From NCBI GenBank assembly GCA_946535685.1, contig CAMNDR010000005.1:1-12868 (forward strand): a stretch of 12,868 nucleotides of DNA, given 5' to 3'. How positions within the stretch are numbered: position 1 is the first letter of the stretch; every line of letters begins with the position of its first letter. This stretch comes from an uncultured Clostridia bacterium (GTDB taxonomy: Bacteria > Bacillota > Clostridia > Oscillospirales > Ruminococcaceae). Under the pieces are notes generated by a model, which saw nothing but the letters and a program-made list of their open reading frames with translations, did no database searches and was not told where the DNA came from. Position numbers and translations under genes: made by a program. This document shows positions 1-5,754 of the stretch, one piece after another.

Positions 1-566
1 TTCGTCAGGCTCTTGTGCATCACGACAGAGAGATAGCTTTCATACCACGCCTCGCTGACTTCCAGCTCCTCCACATCCGCATAGCGCCCCTGCATTTCCT
101 GCAGCGCAGCGATCACAGCGGCATATTCCTCCGTTTCCGTATCTCCCACAAGATCATAGAACTCCACATAGGATTTCCGGTTGCCCATAATATACATGAA
201 ATCCAGTGTACACAGCGGAACATTCTTGTCAAACGGCGTGATCATGAAGGATACCATCTGCATCATGCCCATATTCGTGGTCATGACCGAAAGATTGCCG
301 AGGTTTTCCACTTCATATTGATCCGTGTGGAATTTCATCACCCCATACATCGTCAGATCCGCATACGCTCCCGCATCACACGGTGTCACGGTATAATGCG
401 CTCTCACCTCATCCAGTCCCCTGTCGATCGTTTCACGCATCGCCTTCATATTTCTGGATGCATTGACCGCCAGCACGATCACGACCGCTGCAATGACCGC
501 CAGGATCACACCCAGGACGATGAGTAAGGGTTTCTTTTTGCTTTTTTTCTTGTTTTGTTCTTCCAT
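1..566 (-). CDS. Membrane-anchored protein of unknown function (3' end outside window)
   Basis: The frame runs from the ATG at 566 to the window edge without a stop (188 codons seen), preceded by a strong AGGAGG site about 4 bases upstream and a consensus promoter at 596-624. The N-terminus is a short lysine-rich cytosolic stretch (residues 5-12), followed by one hydrophobic segment at about 13-34 (LLIVLGVILAVIAAVVIVL), then an extracytoplasmic or membrane-associated domain. Visible motifs include YEVENLGNLSVM, an MGMMQM run, ITPFDKNVPL and a YVEFYDLV strand. I recall similar uncharacterised clostridial proteins with this GNLS...MQM...TP..KN.PL...D...GN pattern, but no function. The pattern faintly recalls ferredoxin-dependent bilin reductases; this is a weak guess only. 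It is transcribed away from the phosphate transporter. That it is a real gene is nearly certain; its role is unknown. Confidence 0.85.
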   Translation of the reverse strand, partial: MEEQNKKKSKKKPLLIVLGVILAVIAAVVIVLAVNASRNMKAMRETIDRGLDEVRAHYTVTPCDAGAYADLTMYGVMKFHTDQYEVENLGNLSVMTTNMGMMQMVSFMITPFDKNVPLCTLDFMYIMGNRKSYVEFYDLVGDTETEEYAAVIAALQEMQGRYADVEELEVSEAWYESYLSVVMHKSLT

Positions 567-595
567 AGGAGCCTCCTACATTTTACTGATAGCTT

Positions 596-624
596 ATTAT
601 AGCACGGTTTTTACAGATTGTCAA
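596..624 (-). promoter_or_regulatory. Consensus sigma-A promoter of the membrane-anchored protein gene
   Basis: Read on the minus strand, there is a perfect -35 TTGACA (624-619), a 17-base spacer and a perfect -10 TATAAT (601-596), followed by AAG. The predicted transcript starts near 589, about 23 bases before the ATG at 566, with the AGGAGG site in between. The match to the housekeeping consensus is exact. The PHO box for the divergent gene lies about 30 bases upstream of this -35. Confidence 0.9.
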
Positions 625-654
625 TAGCCAGGTCAGCCGGCTTCCTTCTCTGAT

Positions 655-693
655 TTAACCTGAATTTAACATTGCCTTGCATCGAATTTGATG
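655..693 (+). promoter_or_regulatory. PHO box: four PhoP-type repeats with 11-base period
   Basis: Four hexamers sit exactly 11 bases apart: TTAACC (655-660), TTAACA (666-671), TTGCAT (677-682) and TTGATG (688-693). In Bacillus subtilis, phosphorylated PhoP binds TTAACA-like repeats with 5-base gaps upstream of phosphate-starvation genes. The first two repeats match well and the last two are degenerate. The array ends 9 bases before a -10 box and sits before a phosphate transporter gene, which is the expected arrangement for PhoP activation. Binding by PhoP is inferred, not shown. Confidence 0.8.
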
Positions 694-702
694 TTGTCCT
701 GC

Positions 703-708
703 TATAAT
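703..708 (+). promoter_or_regulatory. -10 box of the phosphate transporter promoter
   Basis: A perfect TATAAT lies just downstream of the PHO box. No good -35 hexamer is present at 17 bases upstream (680-685 reads CATCGA), which fits a promoter that needs an activator such as PhoP. The predicted start near 715 would give a leader of about 94 bases before the ATG at 809. The leader carries a run of nine A (720-728) and a 6-base inverted repeat (ATGATA 753-758, TATCAT 766-771), but no riboswitch that I recognise. Confidence 0.75.
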
Positions 709-808
709 GATCTGGGTTGAAAAAAAAATATCAATAGTATTTTAAGCTCCGTATGATAGAATACATATCATCCGGATCCTCCCCTCTCACAGGAAAGGCG
801 GTTCGCTT

Positions 809-2599
809 ATGGAAGTCAAAGACATCGTCCTTGCGTTGGTCATGGTCATCGGCGGTCTGGCATTCTTCCTCTATGGCATGAATGTCATGTCCTCCGGTCT
901 GGAAAAAATGGCCGGCGGCAAAATGGAGCAGGCGCTCAAAAAACTCACCTCCAACTGGGCGCTGAGCCTGCTGCTCGGCACAGCCATCACCATCGTGCTG
1001 CAGTCCTCGTCCTCCCTCACGGTCATGCTCGTGGGTCTGGTCAACTGCGGCGTCATGGAAGTTTCACAGACAGTCGTCGTCATCATCGGCGCCAACATCG
1101 GCAAGACCTTCACGACCTGGCTGCTCTGTCTGATGGGCGTGGATACGGAAGGCCCGCTGTGGCTGTCACTGCTCAATCCGGAATATTTCTCGCTCCTGTT
1201 CGCACTGGTCGGCGCTGTCATGATGATGTCGAAAAGCAGCGAAAACAGTCATAAATCGAACATCGGCAGCATCCTTGTGGGCTTTGCTGTCCTGATGTAC
1301 GGCATGGTGCTGATGAAGGATGCTGTCGGCCCGCTCAAGGATTCGGCAGAATTCCAGCAGCTCCTCACCAAGTTCGACAATCCGATCCTCGGCGTGCTCG
1401 TCGGTACCGGCGTCACCGGCATCATCCAGAGCTCTGCTGCATCCATCGGTATCCTGCAGACACTCGCCGACAACACCGGCACCATCACCTTCAGCATGGC
1501 CATCCCGATCATCATGGGACAGAACATCGGTACCTGCGTGACCGCCCTGATCTCCTCGATCGGTGTCAACCGCAATGCCAAGAAGGTCGGCATCATCCAC
1601 ATCGCCTTCAACGTCATCGGCACAGTCATCTTCCTGACTGCCTATGAGATCCTGGATATGACGATCGGGTTCCCGTTCTCGTCCATGACGATCAACTCTG
1701 TCGGCATCGCCGTCGTTCACACGGTATTCAACATTCTGACGACCTTCCTGCTGCTGCCGTTTGCAAAGCATCTGGAAATGATCGCAAACTTCATCCTGCC
1801 GGACAAGGACGGCGCCGAAAAGCACCACCAGCATACCCTGCTCGACAAGCGCCTGCTGACCACGCCGTCTGTCGCTGTGGCAGAGTGCGAGAATGCCTCC
1901 CAGAATATGGCGCTGCTTGCTGTAGAGACTGTGCTGCTGAGCATTTCCCTGCTGACGGATTATGATGAACGCCTTGCCAAGAAGGTCTATGAAAATGAAG
2001 AGCTGCTCGACAATTACGAGGATCGTATCGGTTCATCGCTTGTACAGCTCAACAAGATGGCGCTGTCCGAACGGGACAGCCAGGTCTCGTCCCGTGTACT
2101 GCGTGCGATCGGTGATTTTGAACGGCTCGGCGACCACGCCATCAACATCGTACAGAGCGCCGAGGAGATCCATAACCATGAGCTTTCCTTCTCTGAGGGC
2201 GCCCAGCAGGAGCTCTCCGTGCTGACCGCAGCGCTTGAGGAGATCCTGCAGAACACCTACCAGGTCTATAAATCCCACAATGAGGTGGAAGCTGCGAACA
2301 TTGAGCCGCTTGAGCAGGTCATCGACTACCTGACCCGGGACATCAAGGCCAACCACATCAAGCGCCTGCAGAAAGGAACCTGCACCATCGAAATGGGCTT
2401 TGTGCTCAATGACATCCTTATCAATTTCGAGCGTGTCAGCGACCACTGCTCCAACATCGCCGTTTCCGTCATCGAGACATCGCACAACATGTTCGAGACG
2501 CACAGCTACCTGAACAAGGTCAAGTTCGGCAACAAGAACTTCAACGAGAATTTCGAGCATTTCTCGGAGAAATACCGGCTGCCCGGTTCGATCCTGTGA
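809..2599 (+). CDS. Na+/phosphate cotransporter with C-terminal PhoU domain (PNaS/NptA family)
   Basis: This 596-residue integral membrane protein probably imports inorganic phosphate with sodium. The N-terminal half (about 8-330) is hydrophobic and contains the two inverted-repeat signatures of the Na/Pi family: QSSSS at 65-69 followed by GANIGKT at 94-100, and QSSAA at 207-211 followed by GQNIGTC at 237-243. The C-terminal part (about 355-560) is a cytosolic helical PhoU-like domain with both metal-cluster motifs, DFERLGDHAINI (436-447) and NFERVSDHCSNI (539-550). Length and architecture are usual for the bacterial family. The ATG at 809 follows a purine-rich AGGAAAGG site. Upstream PHO repeats suggest induction under phosphate starvation. 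The gene is monocistronic, ending at a bidirectional terminator. Transport direction and ion are family knowledge, not visible here. Confidence 0.95.
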   Translation: MEVKDIVLALVMVIGGLAFFLYGMNVMSSGLEKMAGGKMEQALKKLTSNWALSLLLGTAITIVLQSSSSLTVMLVGLVNCGVMEVSQTVVVIIGANIGKTFTTWLLCLMGVDTEGPLWLSLLNPEYFSLLFALVGAVMMMSKSSENSHKSNIGSILVGFAVLMYGMVLMKDAVGPLKDSAEFQQLLTKFDNPILGVLVGTGVTGIIQSSAASIGILQTLADNTGTITFSMAIPIIMGQNIGTCVTALISSIGVNRNAKKVGIIHIAFNVIGTVIFLTAYEILDMTIGFPFSSMTINSVGIAVVHTVFNILTTFLLLPFAKHLEMIANFILPDKDGAEKHHQHTLLDKRLLTTPSVAVAECENASQNMALLAVETVLLSISLLTDYDERLAKKVYENEELLDNYEDRIGSSLVQLNKMALSERDSQVSSRVLRAIGDFERLGDHAINIVQSAEEIHNHELSFSEGAQQELSVLTAALEEILQNTYQVYKSHNEVEAANIEPLEQVIDYLTRDIKANHIKRLQKGTCTIEMGFVLNDILINFERVSDHCSNIAVSVIETSHNMFETHSYLNKVKFGNKNFNENFEHFSEKYRLPGSIL

Positions 2600-2614
2600 C
2601 AGATCCGCATACAA

Positions 2615-2661
2615 AAATGCTTCATGGCCGTTTCATACGGTCATGAAGCATTTCGTTTTTT
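2615..2661. terminator. Bidirectional intrinsic terminator between convergent genes
   Basis: A perfect 12-base inverted repeat (AAATGCTTCATG at 2615-2626, CATGAAGCATTT at 2642-2653) has an inner CCGT/ACGG pair, so the stem can extend to about 17 base pairs around a TTCAT loop. It is followed by six T on the plus strand (2656-2661) and by a T-rich stretch on the minus strand (complement of 2613-2617), so it should stop both genes. The right arm covers the last codons of the EAL gene and lies next to its TGA stop (2641-2643). Confidence 0.92.
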
Positions 2662-4578
2662 CAGGAACGAGCTGAGCTGTTCGATCGGGATGGGCTTGGA
2701 ATATTTATAGCCCTGCAGATAGCTGGCATGCATCTGCTCACAGGCAGCCTGATCCGCATCACTCTCGATGCCCTCGAACAGGATCGAATAGTGCAGATCG
2801 GCAAACATCCTTGCAAAGGTGCTGACCATGTAGTGTGAAGCCTCACTCCGGCTGCATTCGAGCAGCAGCGACCGGTCAAACTTGATGATATCGAACGGAA
2901 TCTCCATGATCCGCTCAAAATTGGAATAGCCTGTTCCGAAATCGTCCAGATAGAACTTGATCCCCAGTTTCCGGAGCTGGATGATCTTTTCCTTGGTCGT
3001 CTGGAAATCGGCCTCGCTCTGGCTCTCCGTGATCTCAATGGCGATCTGGTCGTAGTTGATCTGGTTGCGGGAGATGATCTGCTGTACATCCTTGCAGAAG
3101 CTCTCATACCGCAGATCCACAGTCGAGAAATTGACCGAAATGCGCTTGATGTCATAGCCATCCTCCATCATCGTCCGCACAGCCCCGCAGGTCTTGTTCA
3201 GGATGATCAGGCTGATGGCGTGGATCAGGCCATTCTCCTCCGCCAGCGGGATAAACAGATCCGGATAGACCATCCCGATCCGGTCAAGCTGCAGCCGCAT
3301 GAGCGATTCTGCCGTATCGTAGGCGCCGGTTCTGATGTTGTAGACCGGCTGGCAGTAGACGACGATCCGCTCATCGTCCAGATCCTTCTTCCGGGCAATA
3401 TCCTCCAGCTCGCTGAGAATATAGGCGCTCTCATAAAAGCTCTGGATATCCTGCTCCTGCACCCGGTAGATGGAATTGCTCACCATCGTTTTCTCGATGT
3501 ACTGGATCAGCCGCACATAGTCCATGCTTTCGGTGATCGACTTTGTCGTTTCGATCACAACGATCTTGTAGTCGATGTTGAACCGGCTGTGGCTCTCCTT
3601 GAAGTCCTCCAGCATCTTGGCGATCACAGCATCCTGCTGTGTGCTGTAGGACTTGGCAAAGCTCAGGATCAGCCGCCCGTCCGGGAACTGATAGAGCACG
3701 CCCTTCTGCACGTTCTGGCGGAAGAACTGATAGTACTCCATCTTGAGATCCTTGCTGTACTTGAGCGCTTCTGCAAAATTCTGCATATTGCAGCTCATCA
3801 GCACATACTTGTGTCCCTTTTCGAGCTGTTCACCCAGCTCCTCATAGAAATAGGTTTCCGAAACTGCGCCGGTGTTGACGTCATATGGATTGGAATGGAA
3901 CAGAAAGATCAGTCCCAGCACCGGGAAAAACAGTGCCACCTGTGTGAACGAGCCCTGATCCCGCATAAACTGGATCGCCATCAGCAGGAGCGTCACGCAG
4001 TTGGAGACAAACAGTCCCCAGAAAATCGGGCTGATGACACGGCTCCGGTGTTTGATGATCGTGTAGAAAACCGAAATGATGGACAGCAGGAACAGCACGA
4101 TAAAGGGGCTGAAGCCTGTATAGATCGTTTCGTCCTCTCCGATATAATAGCCGAAACGAAAGACAGTTCCCAGCACGTCCAGCACCACTGCAGTTCCCAG
4201 CAGTACGCCGGACCGGATCAAATAGGTTTTCCGCACCGTTTCCCGTATCCAGAACGGATCCCCGAGGTACCGCAGGTAGGCGAACATCATGCAGGCAATG
4301 CCTGAAAAGCGGACAAGCCGCAGAATATAGAGCAGCAGGTGATTCGGCTCAGCGTAGCTGAGGAACTGGTTATAGAAAATATTGACAGAGGTCGTCACCA
4401 TCGAAAGCCCAAGCATATTGAGCAGCAGACGGAGACTCTTGCTGCGGTGCATATAGGTCTGCAGCAGCAGTATGAACATCAGGATCGTCAGCCCCAGCAC
4501 AACGATGTCGCCGATCACTGTATAGCGGTTCGGCATAAACGGTGTCACGGCAAATTTCCGCAGCAGCAAAGCCAGCAT
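2641..4578 (-). CDS. 7-TM c-di-GMP phosphodiesterase (degenerate GGDEF + EAL)
   Basis: The product is 645 residues and probably hydrolyses cyclic di-GMP to pGpG at the membrane. Residues 20-228 hold about seven hydrophobic segments, a likely sensor. A GGDEF-like fold at about 230-375 has lost its signature (YQFPDGRLIL at 297-306 where GGDEF should be), so cyclase activity is not expected. The EAL domain (about 397-640) keeps every catalytic position: E424 (in ESLMR, serine replacing alanine of EAL), N483, E515, D545 and D546 (DDFGTG), K566, E602 and Q622. Their spacings (32, 30, 21, 36, 20) match those of the well-studied phosphodiesterase RocR. The open frame extends to 4749, but the consensus promoter at 4628-4656 lies inside it. 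I therefore chose the ATG at 4578, which follows an AAGGGGGGG site and a ~44-base leader. The gene is transcribed alone. Confidence 0.93.
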   Translation of the reverse strand: MLALLLRKFAVTPFMPNRYTVIGDIVVLGLTILMFILLLQTYMHRSKSLRLLLNMLGLSMVTTSVNIFYNQFLSYAEPNHLLLYILRLVRFSGIACMMFAYLRYLGDPFWIRETVRKTYLIRSGVLLGTAVVLDVLGTVFRFGYYIGEDETIYTGFSPFIVLFLLSIISVFYTIIKHRSRVISPIFWGLFVSNCVTLLLMAIQFMRDQGSFTQVALFFPVLGLIFLFHSNPYDVNTGAVSETYFYEELGEQLEKGHKYVLMSCNMQNFAEALKYSKDLKMEYYQFFRQNVQKGVLYQFPDGRLILSFAKSYSTQQDAVIAKMLEDFKESHSRFNIDYKIVVIETTKSITESMDYVRLIQYIEKTMVSNSIYRVQEQDIQSFYESAYILSELEDIARKKDLDDERIVVYCQPVYNIRTGAYDTAESLMRLQLDRIGMVYPDLFIPLAEENGLIHAISLIILNKTCGAVRTMMEDGYDIKRISVNFSTVDLRYESFCKDVQQIISRNQINYDQIAIEITESQSEADFQTTKEKIIQLRKLGIKFYLDDFGTGYSNFERIMEIPFDIIKFDRSLLLECSRSEASHYMVSTFARMFADLHYSILFEGIESDADQAACEQMHASYLQGYKYSKPIPIEQLSSFLKKRNAS

Positions 4579-4615
4579 ATTGCGTCCCCCCCTTCTGTCT
4601 CTCTGTTGCGCAATA
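4579..4615 (-). promoter_or_regulatory. Leader of the EAL gene: G7 ribosome binding site inside a possible hairpin loop
   Basis: The only Shine-Dalgarno candidate is a run of seven G preceded by AA, ending about 7 bases before the ATG. It lies between complementary arms TATTGCG (4578-4584) and CGCAATA (4609-4615), which on the RNA could form a 7-bp stem reaching the A of the start codon and leaving the ribosome site in a 24-base loop. The sequence is clear; any control of translation is inference. Confidence 0.4.
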
Positions 4616-4627
4616 GAGTCTTTACTT

Positions 4628-4656
4628 ATTATAACACATCCGCACCGATTTGTCAA
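4628..4656 (-). promoter_or_regulatory. Consensus sigma-A promoter of the EAL gene
   Basis: On the minus strand there is a perfect -35 TTGACA (4656-4651), a 17-base spacer and a perfect -10 TATAAT (4633-4628), followed by AAG. The transcript is predicted to start near 4621. This fixes the translation start downstream of it at 4578 and rules out the longer open frame. Confidence 0.9.
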
Positions 4657-4714
4657 GATTTCTATTATTCTCTGCCGGATTTGGTTAAATCTTTCGTCAG
4701 TATGTACAAAAATA

Positions 4715-4738
4715 GAACGCAGCACTGCGCACAGCGCC
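4715..4738 (+). repeat. Left copy of a 24-bp imperfect direct repeat
   Basis: The copy reads GAAC GCAGCACTGCGCACAGCGCC and matches the right copy (4843-4866) at 21 of 24 bases, all three differences being transitions. The two copies bracket the hairpin and G-run block. A further short palindrome, GCGCC-GTAT-GGCGC, overlaps its right end. They could be target-site or terminal sequences of a small mobile repeat, or internal parts of a dispersed intergenic element; this cannot be told from one copy. Confidence 0.6.
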
Positions 4739-4755
4739 GTATGGCGCAAAGGGGT

Positions 4756-4774
4756 GCAGGGGCGAAGCCCCTGC
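4756..4774. repeat. Perfect GC-rich hairpin (8-bp stem, 3-base loop)
   Basis: GCAGGGGC (4756-4763), loop GAA, GCCCCTGC (4767-4774). On the plus strand it is followed by CGAAAAA rather than T, so it is not a plus-strand terminator. On the minus strand it lies just downstream of the operon terminator and could be a backup stem or part of a REP/MITE-like intergenic repeat. Confidence 0.7.
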
Positions 4775-4775
4775 G

Positions 4776-4806
4776 AAAAATAACCCCCTCCCCGACGGGG
4801 AGGGGG
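4776..4806 (-). terminator. Intrinsic terminator of the helicase-lipoprotein operon
   Basis: A perfect 10-base inverted repeat (4784-4793 CCCCCTCCCC, loop 4794-4796, 4797-4806 GGGGAGGGGG) is followed on the minus strand by TTATTTTT (complement of 4776-4783). A very strong GC stem plus a T-tract is the classical factor-independent terminator. It lies 80 bases after the lipoprotein stop codon (4886-4888). Confidence 0.8.
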
Positions 4807-4818
4807 CTGGGGGTGGGG
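4797..4818 (+). other. Potential G-quadruplex motif
   Basis: Four runs of four or five G separated by one or two bases (GGGG-A-GGGGG-CT-GGGGG-T-GGGG) satisfy the usual G4 pattern with very short loops. It overlaps the right arm of the terminator stem, so hairpin and quadruplex would compete in the DNA. The minus-strand RNA of the operon would carry the C-rich version. Folding is a prediction only. Confidence 0.6.
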
Positions 4819-4842
4819 CGCTCACCGGTGCATGACATGCTG

Positions 4843-4866
4843 GAATGCAGCGCTGCGCACAGTGCC
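4843..4866 (+). repeat. Right copy of the 24-bp imperfect direct repeat
   Basis: The copy reads GAAT GCAGCGCTGCGCACAGTGCC, 21/24 identical to 4715-4738 and in the same orientation. It includes the perfect palindrome GCAGCGCTGC. It ends 19 bases before the stop codon of the lipoprotein gene. Confidence 0.6.
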
Positions 4867-4885
4867 TCATCTGTGATGTTCAGCA

Positions 4886-5743
4886 TCAGTCCCCGAACAC
4901 CATCGGCCCGAAATATTCCGGACGGTGGTAATCGGGGCGTTCCGTGCCGACCGGCTGCCATGCGAGATAGTGCTTGTTCACAGTCAGGTCGCCGCATTTG
5001 TAGAAGTTGGCCATCAGAACGCCGTCAAACGTATAATCCGGGATGAAGAACCGGAAGTACTCCAGCGGGATCGTGTAGAACACCTCCCAGCCGTCCTCGG
5101 TATAGCCGGTGCGGATGTCGAAGTATGCGGCGATGTCGTTTCTGACCAGGGAAAAGCGGTCGGATCTCGACGGGCCGTACTGCATGCAGACGCAGCCGTT
5201 GGGATTCATCTCGATGTTGAAATACTTATCCCAGCCCTCCGGCATGAAGAAAAATTCCAGACAGCTATCCTGATACACAGGCGACAGCGGCTCGGTGTTC
5301 TCCGCGCGGATCTCCTCCTCCACAGCACTCAGATGCACATACAGATGCGTATCGTCATAGCAGAGCTGCCCTGCCGCACGGATGCCGTAATCATCCTGCC
5401 AGAGCACCTTGTCGATCGGTAGCACCGGAATGCTGCTCCAGTCGATCTCGCCGTCCACCCTCGTGATCGTATAGTCCGCCTGCACCTCCTCCGGCGCAGC
5501 GGTCTCCTCCTCTGCGGGTGCCGTCTCCTCCGCCGGCGCAGTTTCCTCCTGCGTGCTGCTCTCCTCTGCCGGCGCAGTCTCAGAGGCGGCTTCTGTCACC
5601 GGTGCCGTTTCGACTTCCACGGCAGATGCCGTGCTCTCGACCTCCTCCGCAGAAGCAGCACCTTCATCGCAGCCGGCTGCCGTCAGTGCGGCAGCCAGTG
5701 CGGTCATGCAAAGCAGGATTCTCCATGTTGTACGAATCTTCAT
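4886..5743 (-). CDS. Lipoprotein with CBM9-like carbohydrate-binding domain
   Basis: The 285-residue product is probably exported and lipid-anchored. It has a positively charged start, a hydrophobic stretch at about 8-24 and a lipobox-like AAGC with Cys25. Residues 26-88 form a low-complexity E/A/T/P linker with three TAPAEE repeats, a typical wall-spanning spacer. Residues 89-285 resemble family-9-like carbohydrate-binding modules: a VYQDSCLEFFF core (156-166), YFNIEMNPNG (174-183) and a closing RPEYFGPMVF (274-283). Its substrate is unknown, perhaps plant polysaccharide given the probable gut host. The frame opens at a GTG at 5758 that is itself part of the GTGAGGAG ribosome site, so the start is one of two tandem ATG codons (5746 or 5743). 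I prefer 5743, 7 bases after AGGAG. No promoter is seen; it follows the giant helicase gene by about 11 bases and is probably co-transcribed. Confidence 0.88.
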   Translation of the reverse strand: MKIRTTWRILLCMTALAAALTAAGCDEGAASAEEVESTASAVEVETAPVTEAASETAPAEESSTQEETAPAEETAPAEEETAAPEEVQADYTITRVDGEIDWSSIPVLPIDKVLWQDDYGIRAAGQLCYDDTHLYVHLSAVEEEIRAENTEPLSPVYQDSCLEFFFMPEGWDKYFNIEMNPNGCVCMQYGPSRSDRFSLVRNDIAAYFDIRTGYTEDGWEVFYTIPLEYFRFFIPDYTFDGVLMANFYKCGDLTVNKHYLAWQPVGTERPDYHRPEYFGPMVFGD

Positions 5744-5754
5744 CATTCTTCTCC

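Noticed and set aside
15..527. 170-codon plus-strand open frame at the left edge
   Set aside because: Antisense to the membrane-anchored protein gene; His/Ile/Arg-rich with no start signal.
567..808. Riboswitch in the 5' leader of the phosphate transporter
   Set aside because: Only an A-tract and one short inverted repeat are visible; no known riboswitch core was recognised.
3220..4305. 361-codon plus-strand open frame
   Set aside because: It is antisense to the EAL gene, rich in His/Gln/Arg, has no recognisable domain and is explained by codon bias of the real gene.
4579..4749. N-terminal extension of the EAL gene to an ATG at 4749 (702 residues)
   Set aside because: A perfect promoter lies at 4628-4656 inside the extension and there is a ribosome site just before 4578.
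4339..5046. 235-codon plus-strand open frame across the intergenic element
   Set aside because: It runs antisense to two genes and through the terminator and repeat block, with no start signal or domain.
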